Assembly (NCBI RefSeq): GCF_020229735.1
Contig: NZ_CP083457.1
Span: forward strand, 248,001-312,000
DNA from: Deinococcus taeanensis
GTDB lineage: Bacteria > Deinococcota > Deinococci > Deinococcales > Deinococcaceae
Direction: 5' to 3'
DNA length: 64,000 nucleotides
The notes beneath the pieces were generated by a model. The model was not told the DNA's origin and made no database searches. It saw only the letters and a list, made by a program, of their open reading frames with translations. A program made the position numbers and the translations under genes. Positions 54,386 to 63,889 of the stretch are shown one piece after another. Within the stretch, counting starts at the first letter, position 1; the number at the start of each line of letters is the position of its first letter.

Positions 54386-54693
54386 CGCTGAGGCCTTCCC
54401 CACGAGGACGCGCCCCCGTGCGAGGTGCCTCCCGGACCCGCGCGGGGCGGCGGCCTGCTCTGCGCGGAGCCACGGCGTGTCCCCCCTGCGCTATCCTGAC
54501 CTGGCCGATTAATTATGCAGCCGGGTCCCGAGCCGCACCCCGCCACACCAGAGCCCGCACGGTTCAATTTCGTCCCAGTAGCTAGATTCTGGATTGGGGC
54601 GCCCAGTTCCCAACCTGCACTTTTATCCAAACCTGCGTGTACGCCTGCCCTGACTTCGGTCCGCTCAAACGTCACTTCACCTCGGAGACCACT
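54386..54693. other. Intergenic region
   Basis: About 300 bp between amidohydrolase and binding-protein genes. A TTAATTATG patch near 54508-54516 is the only AT-rich part and may belong to a promoter. No hairpin or gene was recognised. Confidence 0.35.
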
Positions 54694-56280
54694 ATGTTGA
54701 AACAACTGTTCTGCACTGGACTGACCCTCGCCCTGATCTCCAGCACCGCCAGCGCCAGCACCCTGGTGTTCGGCGCTGGCGGCGAGCCCGTCTCGCTGGA
54801 CTCCGGCACCATCACCGACGGCAACTCGTCTCTGGCGCAGGCCCTCGTGTACGACATGCTGGTCCGGTTCAAGAAGGGAACCACGACCATCACGCCGGGT
54901 CTGGCCACCAGCTGGAAGGCCAACAAGGACGCCACCGAGTGGACCTTCACGTTGCGCCAGAACGTGAAGTTCTCCGACGGCACGCCGTTCAACGCGAACG
55001 CCGTGGTGTTCAACGTCAACCGCTGGTGGGACCAGGCGGCAGACACTGGAGCGAAGGAGCAGAACAAGTCCTTTACCTCCTGGACCTTTATCTTCGGGGG
55101 CTTCAAGGGCGAACAGAACAGCCTACTGAAGAGCGTCCGTGCTGACGGGCCGAACAAAGTCGTCTTTACGCTGAACCGCTCCTTTGCGCCCTTCCCCGAA
55201 GCCATCGCGACCCCCTTCTTTGGCATCGCCAGTCCAGACGCGGTCAAGAAGGCCGGCGCCCGGTACGGCACGCCCGCCGCCCTGCCCGTGGGCACCGGCC
55301 CGTTCATCATGCAGTCGTGGCGTACAGGCGACCGCATCACGCTGGTGCCCAACAAAGGCCACTGGGGCAGAAAGGCGAGCTACGACCAGCTTCAGCTGCG
55401 CTTCCTGAAAGACCCCAGTGTCCGCCTCAACGAGCTGAAGGCCGGCACCATCGACTTCACCACCGACCTCAATCCTGACCAGTTCAACGCTGTGAAAGCC
55501 GACAAGAACCTCAACCCGGTCATCATTCCCGGCTTCAACGTGGGTTTCCTCAGCCTGAACCTCGGCAACCAGAACCTGAAAAACGACAAGGTCCGGCAGG
55601 CCATCAGCATGGCGATCAACAAGAAAGCCATCGTCGAAGCCTTCTGGGGTGACCTGGGCGTGTCGGACGCCAGCTTCCTGCCGCCTGCGCTGAGCTGGGC
55701 CAACAGCAAGGCGGTCCCGGCCGACTACAAGTTCGATCCTGCCGCTGCCAAGAAACTGCTGGCCGAAGCGGGTTACCCGAACGGCTTCACCATCGACCTG
55801 TGGTACATGCCCGTCAGCCGCCCGTACTTTCCCACGCCCAAACCGATCGCCGAAGCGATGGCCGCAGACCTGGCCGCCATCGGCATCAAGGCAACTCTGA
55901 AAACGGAGGACTGGGCCAAGTACCTGGAGGACCGGAACAAGAAACCTGGGTTCGACATGTACATGATCGGCTGGACGGGACCGTACGCCAGCCCCTACAA
56001 CTTCTACAACGTCTATTACGGTGAGGAAGCCGCGGCGGACAGCAACTACGGCAATCCCAAGCTGTTCCAGCTGTTGAGGACCGCTGTCGCCACCAGCAGC
56101 CGCACGGCACAGGCCAAAGCCTACGCCCAGGTTCACGAGATCTCCTATGACGCCAACGTCCGCATTCCTATCGTTCACTCCCGTCCACTCGCGGCGGCGC
56201 GGACCTACGTGAAAGGCTGGGTTCCGAGTCCTTCCGTGATCACACCGTTTGAAGACATCACCATCAACGAGAAAAAGTAA
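54694..56280 (+). CDS. ABC transporter substrate-binding protein, family 5 (peptide/opine type)
   Basis: A 528-residue periplasmic protein. The signal peptide ends at STASA-STLV. Family 5 features are EPVSLDSGTITDGNSS, LATSWKANKDATEWTFTLR, NVKFSDGTPFNANAVVFN, and the GTGPFIMQSWRTGDRI block. ATG 54694 follows CGGAGA; an upstream in-frame start at 54637 is not supported. No permease or ATPase genes follow (a terminator and a HIT gene come next), so it must dock onto a transporter encoded elsewhere. Confidence 0.88.
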   Translation: MLKQLFCTGLTLALISSTASASTLVFGAGGEPVSLDSGTITDGNSSLAQALVYDMLVRFKKGTTTITPGLATSWKANKDATEWTFTLRQNVKFSDGTPFNANAVVFNVNRWWDQAADTGAKEQNKSFTSWTFIFGGFKGEQNSLLKSVRADGPNKVVFTLNRSFAPFPEAIATPFFGIASPDAVKKAGARYGTPAALPVGTGPFIMQSWRTGDRITLVPNKGHWGRKASYDQLQLRFLKDPSVRLNELKAGTIDFTTDLNPDQFNAVKADKNLNPVIIPGFNVGFLSLNLGNQNLKNDKVRQAISMAINKKAIVEAFWGDLGVSDASFLPPALSWANSKAVPADYKFDPAAAKKLLAEAGYPNGFTIDLWYMPVSRPYFPTPKPIAEAMAADLAAIGIKATLKTEDWAKYLEDRNKKPGFDMYMIGWTGPYASPYNFYNVYYGEEAAADSNYGNPKLFQLLRTAVATSSRTAQAKAYAQVHEISYDANVRIPIVHSRPLAAARTYVKGWVPSPSVITPFEDITINEKK

Positions 56281-56338
56281 GGCGCGGTTGACCTCGGGCG
56301 CTCAGCAGGTGCCGCCTTAAGGTCAGTGGCGTCCTGAA

Positions 56339-56390
56339 AGGACGAAGGGCAGTCTCTGGATCTGTGATCCCCGAGCCTGCCCTTCGTCCT
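56339..56390 (+). terminator. Nested hairpin after the binding-protein gene
   Basis: A perfect 14-bp stem (56339-56352 with 56377-56390) encloses a smaller GGATC-TGT-GATCC hairpin (56358-56370). It begins about 60 bp after the stop codon. There is no T-run, so termination is likely but not classical. Confidence 0.6.
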
Positions 56391-56522
56391 GCTGAGCCGC
56401 GGGCCAGCCCGACCCAGACGGCCCCCCGGAGCACTCCCCTTGCGCGGCAGGACCCTTCGGAAATCGTCCGCTGCGTTCCTGCACGCGCACGTCTGCCGGC
56501 GAAGCCCTATGCTCAGCCCAGC

Positions 56523-56936
56523 ATGCGTTCATTGGTTCCCTGCCCCTACTGTGACCTCGCGGAACTGAGGCGTGACGCCTTCGTGCTCGAAAATGATCTG
56601 TGCCTCCTGAGCATCAAAGCCAGCGAAACCGGCGCGCTGGAAGGTGCAGGCATCATTGTTCCGAAAGCGCACCGGGTCACCGCGTTTGACCTCACGGCCG
56701 GGGAGTGGGCCGCCACACAGGAGCTGCTGCTTCAGGTCAAGGCCCACCTTGACGCTCAGCTCGCTCCTGATGGCTATAACGTCGGCTGGAACGTGGGTGA
56801 CGTGGGAGGACAGCACGTGATGCACGCTCATCTTCATGTCATTCCCCGGTTCGCGGACGAGCCCAAGGCAGGACAGGGCATTCGCAGCCACCTGAAGTCC
56901 GCCGAGAACCGCCGCCTCCACCTGCCGCGGGTCTGA
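56523..56936 (+). CDS. HIT-family hydrolase
   Basis: A 137-residue nucleotide hydrolase or transferase. It starts with a zinc-like CPYC pair, and the catalytic histidine triad is HVMHAHLHVIPR. A GIIVPKAHRVTAFDL segment before it matches the HIT fold (hydrophobic-P-KxH). TATGCT lies 9 nt before ATG 56523, compatible with a leaderless transcript. Substrates of the family include AP4A-type dinucleotides and AMP-lysine; which one cannot be read. Confidence 0.88.
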   Translation: MRSLVPCPYCDLAELRRDAFVLENDLCLLSIKASETGALEGAGIIVPKAHRVTAFDLTAGEWAATQELLLQVKAHLDAQLAPDGYNVGWNVGDVGGQHVMHAHLHVIPRFADEPKAGQGIRSHLKSAENRRLHLPRV

Positions 56937-57058
56937 GAGGTTCGCCCAACGCCGCCGTCACTGGGCAGCTGCGCTCAGACCTGCGAAGGGTCGCAGGTCT
57001 GAGCGCATCGCCGGCGTGACCACCGGTGGGGTGGCCCCCGCCGCACAGACCGCTGGCA

Positions 57059-57802
57059 TTACGCGGCGGACATGATCCGCTCCCGGTAGGCCTGCGGGCT
57101 GATTCCCGTCACCGAACGGAACTTTCTGGTAAAGGCGCTGTGGTCGCTGTAGCCGCAGGCGTGCGCGATTTCGGAAATGGAGAGGTCGGGTTCCCGAAGC
57201 AGGTTCACCGCCGCGTCCAGCCGGACTTTGATCAAGAACTGCTGCGGCGTCATGTGGCACACCCGCCGCATCAGCCGCTCGAAACTGTCTTCTGACAACC
57301 CGGCGCGCGCGGCCAGAGTGGGCACGCGCAGCGGCTGGTCGTAATGCCCGTGCATGTAACTCAGCGCCTCTGCGACCCGCGCGAAATCCTCGTGACGCTC
57401 GATGGTGGCGGGGACGTCGCGTGAAATGCCAATCAAGCCCACCACCTGACCTGCGGCGTTGCGCAGGGGGATCTTATGCGTCAGGCACCAGCTTGGCTCG
57501 CCCTGCGGGCCGAAATACATTTCCAGCACGTCGCGCAGTTCGCGGCCTTCGCGAACGGTCTGCACGTCCTGCTCGTTGAACCGCCGTCCAGGCTCCCCGA
57601 TAAACACCTCTGCGGCCGTGCGGCCCAGCACGTCCCGCTTATGCTGAGCCCCGCTGCGACGCCGCAAGGTGTCATTCACGCTGACGTACCTTCCCTGCAC
57701 GTCCTTGACGAAAAAGATCAGATCGGGCGCGCTGTCGAGCAGGGTTTCCAGCGGCCAACTCCCGTCGGGCGCGGGGCGCAACCACTCCCTGGGGTCGTCC
57801 AT
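57059..57802 (-). CDS. PAS-AraC transcription regulator
   Basis: A 247-residue regulator. Residues about 18-130 are a PAS domain with PAC (DSAPDLIFFVKDVQGRYVSVN, then IPLRNAAGQVVGLIGISRD). The remainder is the AraC double-HTH (LRVPTLAARAGLSEDSFERLMRR and LSISEIAHACGYSDHSAFTRKFRSVTG). The PAS replaces the usual cupin, so the signal is a PAS ligand. ATG 57802 is chosen because the PAS begins soon after; the frame to 58138 is not family-like. It may control the catabolic operon on the far side of a broken reductase gene, or that reductase. Confidence 0.85.
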   Translation of the reverse strand: MDDPREWLRPAPDGSWPLETLLDSAPDLIFFVKDVQGRYVSVNDTLRRRSGAQHKRDVLGRTAAEVFIGEPGRRFNEQDVQTVREGRELRDVLEMYFGPQGEPSWCLTHKIPLRNAAGQVVGLIGISRDVPATIERHEDFARVAEALSYMHGHYDQPLRVPTLAARAGLSEDSFERLMRRVCHMTPQQFLIKVRLDAAVNLLREPDLSISEIAHACGYSDHSAFTRKFRSVTGISPQAYRERIMSAA

Positions 57803-58176
57803 GCATTCACTTTGCCACACCCCATCCGGTCGGCGGGTGTGCCAGGTTCCGCACAGCACCAGGCCGTCCCGGTCAAGCACGGGACACTCTGCGTGGTCTG
57901 TGGTCAGTTCGGCTGGTTCAGTGTCCGTCCCACACCGGTCACCGCCACCGTTCTTCACCAGGCGGGCCCCCGCAGCAGCGGTTCGCGAGACCTCAATCCA
58001 CCTGACCATTCGCGAAGGTCCGGCCGGGGGAAGACCGCTCCAATGAATCCACAGCAGGTGAGCGCCACCCCAGGGTGAACGCCAGACGCTGAACCGGCGC
58101 GTCGAACACCGGCCGGGGCAGGACTGGGGATTGAACATCCGGTGTATGAGGCGTGCTCACAGGCCTGGTGCTCCGT

Positions 58177-58870
58177 TCAGCAGGGGTCCCTGACGGGAAG
58201 CGGTTCAGGGGTGAATCCGGACCCCGAGACGCAGGACTGAGCCTCACGCCACCGGGTCGGTGGCGTGGCGTGCCTCATGTTCCACGGCAGCACGGGCCGG
58301 GCGCCGAGGTTCGAGAAGGCGCCGCACACCTGCCTCCGTCGCTCCTCGCGTTCCTCCGGGGTCTTGCGCACCGGGCTGCAACTCACGACGGGGGCGAGGA
58401 CGGAGTACCCGACGAAAGAGAACATGCCGTGCTGGCTGTGAAACAGGGTGACGTCCATCTCGCCGTCCCGCGCCGCGGGTCCGAACATGTCCTCAGTACT
58501 GCCGGTCGTGAAGAGCAGCTTGGCCCGCCGCCCGCGCACCTCCCGTTTCGAAGCGGCCGACGCTGCCGCCGTAGACCACGCCCATCGTGAAGACCCGGTC
58601 CACCCCGCCTTTGAGCAGGGCCGGCAGGGAGAACCACCACATCGGGCAGGAGAACACCAGCAGGTCCGCCCGCTGCACCTCCTCAATCTCCGCCGCCACA
58701 TCTGGGGCGAAGGTGCCGTGATTGACGGCCCTCACCTGCTCAACCTGCGGTTTGAAATGACCGACGAGCTCGTGCCGGAAGTTGTTCAGGCCAACTTCAG
58801 GGTTCCAGCCTATCCTGTACAGGTCGCGGATCTCGACCGTGTTAGTCCTGAGCTTCGAGGGCTTGCGAAG
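58177..58870 (-). pseudogene. NAD(P)H:quinone reductase (flavodoxin fold), frameshifted
   Basis: Minus strand. The first frame gives VEIRDLYRIGWNPEVG, then EIEEVQRADLLVFSCPMWWFS, LPALLKGGVDRVFTMGVVYG, and GRFETG. The second frame continues RGRRAKLLFTTGSTEDMF, DVTLFHSQHGMFSFVGYSVL and VVSCSP. These are consecutive parts of a modulator-of-drug-activity/NQO-type reductase. Removing one base in the CCTCCC run at about 58539-58544 joins them. The normal N-terminal FMN-binding strand (about 30 residues) is also not found. So the gene is broken at least once and possibly twice. Confidence 0.78.
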
Positions 58871-59395
58871 CCTCCCTCCTCTGGGCGGAGCAGAAGGATG
58901 CAGGTTCCGGGTGCGCATGAACGATCAGGGCGTAAAGGATGGGGATATCTCCTGGGAAACAGGGCAAAGGAAGGGCGGCGCTGGGTGGCCCCAGAAGGCG
59001 CGCCGCAGGGTGGTCTCCCTGCAGGAGCGCAGTCCATCGTCTCAGCCCACCGATAAGGGCACTCTTCCGCCGGGCAGAGACGCTGTCTTGTTTGGATCAT
59101 CGCTTCAGCCTGCGGAAATCGGCATAAGGGGTCGCGGTGCAGCTGGGAACACCATCACACCCCGCACGGGTCTCATTCGCGTCACGGCCGCCGCTCTGGG
59201 CCGGTCGACACGCAGGCAAAGCCAGCTGAGGCCAGACGTCTGGCTGCACCAGATCACCCTGAACATCAAGCCATCCACCGGCCGTGACCTTCTGCCCTAT
59301 GCCAATTTCCGCAGCACACCCTGGCGAAATGCTCAAGACACCCTGGCGCGGCCGAGCGGACAATGAGCAGCAACCCACCGTTCAAGGAGAACCGC
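58871..59395. other. Intergenic region upstream of the catabolic operon
   Basis: No gene seen. This is where promoter and operator of the operon should lie, but no clear -35/-10 pair was recognised. A TGAACATCAAGCC-type stretch near 59260 is unremarkable. Confidence 0.4.
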
Positions 59396-60799
59396 GTGAC
59401 CCACGCTGGAACCAGTGCCACCCTCGCCGCGTTCATGGCGAATCCGCCCGCCATTCCCGCTTCTGCCCTGGAGGACGCCCAGCGCAGCGTCCTCGACGGG
59501 CTGGGCTCTCTGCTCGCGGGATCTGTGGAACCGCCCGCCCGGATCGTGCAGGACCTCGTGCGTGACCTGGGCCGGGCGGACAACGCCACCGTCTTCGGAG
59601 CCGGGCGCGCCAGCGCCGCCGGTGCAGCCCTCGCCAACGGCGTCGCCACGCACATCCTGGAACTGGATGACATTCACAAGGGCTCCACTGTTCATGCGGC
59701 CGCGCCGATCATTCCCGCGGCCCTCGCCGTGGCCGAACGCGAACACCTGGGCGGCGCCGCGTTCCTGCGCGCCGTGGTCCTCGGCTACGACGCCGCGCTG
59801 CGGATCGGCGAAGCCGTCAACCCCAGCCATTACCGCCACTGGCATCCCACCGGGACAGTCGCCACCTTCGGCGCGGCGGTCGCGGCCGGCACCCTGATGG
59901 GCCTGGATGAGCGCCAGATGCTTGACGCGCTGGGCACCGCCGGCACCCAGGCGGCGGGCCTGTGGGAATTCAACGCGAGCGGTGCCATGAGCAAAACCCT
60001 GCACCCGGGCAAGGCGGCCATGAACGGCGTGATGGCCGCGGACCTGGCGCGGCGCGGTTTCACTGGCGCGTCTACCATCCTGGAAGGCCCGCGGGGCTTC
60101 TTCGCCGCGACCACCGCCGTCCATGACGCGGGGCGGGTGACCGCGGACCTCGGGGAAGTCTGGAAGGTCAGCGAGAACGGCTACAAGCTGTACGCCTGCT
60201 GCGGCCACACCCACACGGCCATCGACGCGGCCCTCTCCCTGCGTCAGGCCCACGGCTGGACGGCCGAACAGGTCCTGGCCCAGGTGCGTGAAGTGCGGGT
60301 CGCCACCTACGGCCCCGGCTGGGACATCGTGAGCGAACGCAACCCCCGCACGCCGTACCAGGCGAAATTCAGCCTCGCATACGTGGTGGGTGCGGCGCTG
60401 CTGGAAGGCGCCGTAGGCCTGGCGCAGTTCAGTGAGGACCGCTTTGGTCCGTCCGGCGTGACCCAGAACGCCCTGGCCCGTCTGCTCCTGCGGGTCCGCC
60501 CTGCCGTGTCTGCGGAGCTGACCGCCCTGTACCCGGCCGCCTGGCCCGCCCGTCTGGAAGTGGAACTGATGGACGGCCAGGTGCTCCGGGCGGGCGGAGA
60601 CTTCCCCCGCGGCAACCAGGAAAACCCGGTGAGCACGGCGGAACTGGAAGCCAAGTTCCGCGCGCTGGTCGAACCTCGCCTCGGCGTGGCCGCCACCGGG
60701 CGCGCGCTTACGCTGGTCCGGACGCTCGAAGACATTCCCGATCTCGCGGTGGCGTGCGCGGACCTGAACGCCCTGTGCCAGGGAGCCCGACATGAGTGA
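59396..60799 (+). CDS. MmgE/PrpD-family dehydratase/decarboxylase
   Basis: A 467-residue protein of the family that includes 2-methylcitrate dehydratase, cis-aconitate decarboxylase and iminodisuccinate epimerase. GTG 59396 has AAGGAGA upstream, better than ATG 59363. Family features: HILELDDIHKGSTVHAAAPII (the DD and HxxS motif), NPSHYRHWHPTGTVATFGAA, NASGAMSKTLHPGKAAMNG, and YACCGHTHTAIDAAL. It is the first gene of an operon of overlapping genes with TPP decarboxylase subunits. A tricarboxylate- or malonate-type substrate is likely. Confidence 0.85.
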   Translation: MTHAGTSATLAAFMANPPAIPASALEDAQRSVLDGLGSLLAGSVEPPARIVQDLVRDLGRADNATVFGAGRASAAGAALANGVATHILELDDIHKGSTVHAAAPIIPAALAVAEREHLGGAAFLRAVVLGYDAALRIGEAVNPSHYRHWHPTGTVATFGAAVAAGTLMGLDERQMLDALGTAGTQAAGLWEFNASGAMSKTLHPGKAAMNGVMAADLARRGFTGASTILEGPRGFFAATTAVHDAGRVTADLGEVWKVSENGYKLYACCGHTHTAIDAALSLRQAHGWTAEQVLAQVREVRVATYGPGWDIVSERNPRTPYQAKFSLAYVVGAALLEGAVGLAQFSEDRFGPSGVTQNALARLLLRVRPAVSAELTALYPAAWPARLEVELMDGQVLRAGGDFPRGNQENPVSTAELEAKFRALVEPRLGVAATGRALTLVRTLEDIPDLAVACADLNALCQGARHE

Positions 60800-61343
60800 A
60801 TCTGTCTCCACCTTTCAGAATCCCGCCGGGACGTGGTCCCAGGCGGTCTACGACGTCCTGAGGGCCGAGGACGTCCGGCTGGTTCCCTTCGTGCCGGATG
60901 GAGGGCACCGCGGCCTGATCGAGCGCTGCCAGGCGGACCCGGAGATGCGCGCCGTAACCCTCACCACCGAGGAGGAAGGGGTGGCGCTGGCAGCCGGCGC
61001 CTGGGTGGGCGGCGTGCGGTCGGTGCTGCTGATGCAGTCGAGCGGGGTCGGCAACTGCGTCAACATGCTGTCCCTGCTCAAAACCTGCCAGATGCCGTTC
61101 GTCACCCTGGTGACCATGCGCGGCGAGTGGGGCGAATTCAATCCCTGGCAGGTCCCGATGGGTCAGGCCACCCCGGAGGTCCTCCGGGCCATGGGCGTCC
61201 TGGTGCAGCGGGTGGATGATCCGGAGCTGCTGCCGGGCGAGGTCAACGCGGCCCTGCGGCTGGCGTACAGCACGTACAGCCCGGTCGCCGTGCTGCTGTC
61301 GCAGAAGCTGCTGGGCGCCAAGACGTTTGGAGGAAGCAAATGA
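60792..61343 (+). CDS. TPP-dependent decarboxylase alpha subunit (sulfopyruvate/phosphonopyruvate decarboxylase type)
   Basis: A 183-residue PYR domain subunit: LVPFVPDGGHRGLIERC, TTEEEGVALAAGAWVGGVRSVLLMQSSG (the catalytic Glu in TEEEG) and TMRGEWGEFNPWQ. It is a separate polypeptide, as in ComD or the N-terminal half of phosphonopyruvate decarboxylase. The gene overlaps the MmgE gene by 8 bp and the beta subunit by 4 bp, so the subunits are made together. The substrate is an alpha-keto acid. Confidence 0.85.
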   Translation: MSESVSTFQNPAGTWSQAVYDVLRAEDVRLVPFVPDGGHRGLIERCQADPEMRAVTLTTEEEGVALAAGAWVGGVRSVLLMQSSGVGNCVNMLSLLKTCQMPFVTLVTMRGEWGEFNPWQVPMGQATPEVLRAMGVLVQRVDDPELLPGEVNAALRLAYSTYSPVAVLLSQKLLGAKTFGGSK

Positions 61344-61933
61344 GCGCCGCCACACTGGAACGCCGGACCGTCATGGCCCAGCTGCTGGAGGACCGCGGGA
61401 GGATGCTGGTTGTGACCGGCCTGGGCGCCACCGCCTGGGACCTCGCTTCGCTGTCGGACAGCCCACAGGACTTCCCGTTGTGGGGCGCCATGGGCGGCGC
61501 GGCCATGTTCGGCCTGGGCCTGGCCCTCGCCCAGCCGGACCGGCCGGTGGTGGTCTTCACGGGTGACGGTGAACTGCTGATGGGCCTCGGCGCCCTGTCG
61601 ACCATTGCGACCACACGGCCCTCCAACCTGAGCATCGTGGTGCTGGACAACGAACGCTACGGGGAAACCGGGGCGCAGCCCACCCATACTGCCGCCGGGG
61701 TGGACCTGGCGGGCGTGGCCCGCGCCTGCGGGTTCGAGCGGACCACCACCGTCCGGGAGATGGACGGCGTTCCTGCTCTGCGGGCAGAGCTGCATGCCGG
61801 CGGTGGCCCCCTCCTGGCGGTGGTGAAGGTGGCCCTCACGGCGGATCCCATGACCCTCCCGCCCCGGGACGGCACGTATCTGAAAAACCGCATGCGGGCC
61901 GCGCTGCTGGGCCCCAGCGCCATCTACGAGTGA
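61340..61933 (+). CDS. TPP-dependent decarboxylase beta subunit
   Basis: A 197-residue PP domain subunit that binds TPP-magnesium: WGAMGGAAMFGLGLALAQ, then GDGELLMGLGALSTIA and IVVLDNERYGETG. GDG to N spacing is the TPP motif. It pairs with the alpha subunit just before it (ComE-like). Its end (TYLKNRMRAALLGP) is conserved in this decarboxylase group. Confidence 0.87.
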   Translation: MSAATLERRTVMAQLLEDRGRMLVVTGLGATAWDLASLSDSPQDFPLWGAMGGAAMFGLGLALAQPDRPVVVFTGDGELLMGLGALSTIATTRPSNLSIVVLDNERYGETGAQPTHTAAGVDLAGVARACGFERTTTVREMDGVPALRAELHAGGGPLLAVVKVALTADPMTLPPRDGTYLKNRMRAALLGPSAIYE

Positions 61934-61940
61934 GGATGTT

Positions 61941-62729
61941 ATGTTCGTTGACCTGAACGCCGACGTGGGAGAAAGCTTCGGAGCCTGGACGCTCGGGCAC
62001 GATGAAGCGCTGTTTCCCTTTCTGTCCTCCGCCAACGTCGCTTGCGGCTTTCACGCCGGGGATCCCCTCACCATGCACGCCACCCTCAAGCTGGCCCAGC
62101 GCTTCGGCGTGGGCGTGGGGGCTCACCCGGGCTTCCCCGACCGGGTGGGCTTCGGGCGGCGCCTCCTGGAAGCGGCGCCCGACGAGGTGTACGCGGACGT
62201 GCTGTACCAAGTGGCCGCCCTGGCCGGCATGGCGGCGTCTGTGGGGGTGCCCCTGCGGCACGTCAAGGCGCACGGCGCCCTGTCCACCCGCGCCTGGACG
62301 CACGCCCCGACAGCCCACGCCATCGCTCAGGCTGTGCGGGACGTCCACCCCGCGCTGCCCCTGGTGGTCCTGCCCGCCACCCTGCTGGAGACCGAAGCGC
62401 GCCGCCTGGGGGTGCCGGTCGTGCTGGAAACTTTTCCGGAGCGGGCCTACCTGCGTGACGGCCGCCTCGCGCCGCGGTCCATGCCGGGGTCCAGCATCCA
62501 CGACCCGCAGGAAGCTGCCCGCCGCGCCGTGACCATGGTGAAAGAAGGCCACGTGGAGGCCCTGGATGGCGGTTTTTTCGAGTTCGAGATGGACACCCTG
62601 TGTATCCACGGCGACAACCCCCACGCCGTCGAGATCGCCCGCGCCGTCCGAGCCGCCCTGGAGGCCGAAGGCATCGAGATTCGCACCTTCGCCGCGCCCC
62701 ACCTGTCTTCCTCCGAGGTGCCCTCGTGA
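61941..62729 (+). CDS. LamB/YcsF family protein (5-oxoprolinase subunit A-like)
   Basis: A 262-residue metal-binding TIM-barrel-like protein: MFVDLNADVGESFGAW, ANVACGFHAGDPLTMH (Asp-His metal ligands), GVGAHPGFPDRVGFGRR and HVKAHGALS. YcsF (PxpA) forms 5-oxoprolinase with PxpB and PxpC. Neither partner is in the operon, so it must have another role or use distant partners. It follows the decarboxylase by 7 bp and overlaps the dehydrogenase gene by 4 bp. Confidence 0.9.
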   Translation: MFVDLNADVGESFGAWTLGHDEALFPFLSSANVACGFHAGDPLTMHATLKLAQRFGVGVGAHPGFPDRVGFGRRLLEAAPDEVYADVLYQVAALAGMAASVGVPLRHVKAHGALSTRAWTHAPTAHAIAQAVRDVHPALPLVVLPATLLETEARRLGVPVVLETFPERAYLRDGRLAPRSMPGSSIHDPQEAARRAVTMVKEGHVEALDGGFFEFEMDTLCIHGDNPHAVEIARAVRAALEAEGIEIRTFAAPHLSSSEVPS

Positions 62730-63889
62730 CCCAGCCCCGCCCTGCCATGACCTATCCCGAGCTTCGCGAACCGGTGCGTGACCTGTGCGCCCGCTTCGAC
62801 ACCCAGTACTGGCTGGAGGCTGAGCGTGCCGGGTACCCCGAGGCGTTCGTGGCCGCCCTGACCCAGGCCGGCTGGCTCGCCGCACTTATTCCCGAGGCGT
62901 ACGGCGGCGCGGGACTGGGCCTGACCGAGGCGAGCGTGATTCTCGAGGAGATTAACCGCTCCGGCGCGAACTCCGGCGCCTGCCACGCGCAGATGTACAT
63001 CATGGGGACCCTGCTGCGCCACGGGTCTGACGAGCAGAAAGCGCACTACCTGCCGCGCATCGCCAGCGGGGAACTGCGCCTTCAGTCCTTCGGAGTAACC
63101 GAGCCCACCACCGGCTCCGACACCACCCGCCTCAAGACGACCGCCGTGCGCCGGGGCGACACGTACGTGATCAATGGGCAGAAGGTGTGGACCTCCCGCC
63201 TTCAGCATTCCGACCTGCTGCTACTCCTGGCCCGGACCACGCCCCTGGCGGAGGTCCGCAAGAAAACAGACGGGCTTTCCACGTTCCTGGTGGATCTGCG
63301 CACCATCGACCGCAGCCGAATGACCGTGCGGCCCATCCAGAACATGGTGGGTCACGAAACGAACGAGGTGTTCTTCGACGACCTGGAGATTCCGGCCAGC
63401 AGTCTGGTCGGCCAGGAAGGGCAGGGCTTCCGGTACGTGCTTGACGGCATGAACGCCGAGCGGATCCTGATCGCCGCCGAGTGCGTCGGCGACGGATACT
63501 GGTTTACCGAAAGGTCCAGCCGCTACGCCGGCGAGCGGGTGGTATTCGACCGGCCGATCGGGCAGAACCAGGGCGTGCAGTTTCCGATAGCCCGCGCCTA
63601 CGTGAACGTGCGCGCCGCCGACCTGATGCGCTACGAAGCAGCGGCGCTGTTCGACGCCGGTCAACCCTGCGGCGCCGAGGCCAACATGGCCAAACTGCTG
63701 GCGGCCGACGCCTCCTGGGAAGCGGCGAATGCCTGCCTGCAGACCCACGGTGGCTTCGGATTTGCCGCCGAGTACGACGTGGAACGCAAGTTCCGTGAAA
63801 CGCGGCTGTATCAGGTCGCGCCGATCAGCACCAACCTGATCCTGTCGTTTGTCGGCGAGAAGGTCCTGGGTATGCCGAGGTCGTACTAG
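62726..63889 (+). CDS. Acyl-CoA dehydrogenase
   Basis: A 387-residue FAD enzyme that oxidises an acyl-CoA to the 2-enoyl-CoA. GTG 62726 overlaps the YcsF stop (GTGA). The N-terminal domain contains LIPEAYGGAGLGLTEA, the middle domain QSFGVTEPTTGSDT and GQKVWTSRLQHSD, and the C-terminal domain QTHGGFGFAAEYDVERKFRETRL with a catalytic Glu in AAEY. It probably acts on the CoA thioester made by the following CoA-transferase. Loss of the operon's 3' end at the window edge hides the other steps. Confidence 0.9.
   Translation: MTQPRPAMTYPELREPVRDLCARFDTQYWLEAERAGYPEAFVAALTQAGWLAALIPEAYGGAGLGLTEASVILEEINRSGANSGACHAQMYIMGTLLRHGSDEQKAHYLPRIASGELRLQSFGVTEPTTGSDTTRLKTTAVRRGDTYVINGQKVWTSRLQHSDLLLLLARTTPLAEVRKKTDGLSTFLVDLRTIDRSRMTVRPIQNMVGHETNEVFFDDLEIPASSLVGQEGQGFRYVLDGMNAERILIAAECVGDGYWFTERSSRYAGERVVFDRPIGQNQGVQFPIARAYVNVRAADLMRYEAAALFDAGQPCGAEANMAKLLAADASWEAANACLQTHGGFGFAAEYDVERKFRETRLYQVAPISTNLILSFVGEKVLGMPRSY

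Noticed and set aside
59333..60811. Long minus-strand frame opposite the MmgE/PrpD gene
   Set aside because: It has the same periodicity artefact and no start signal.
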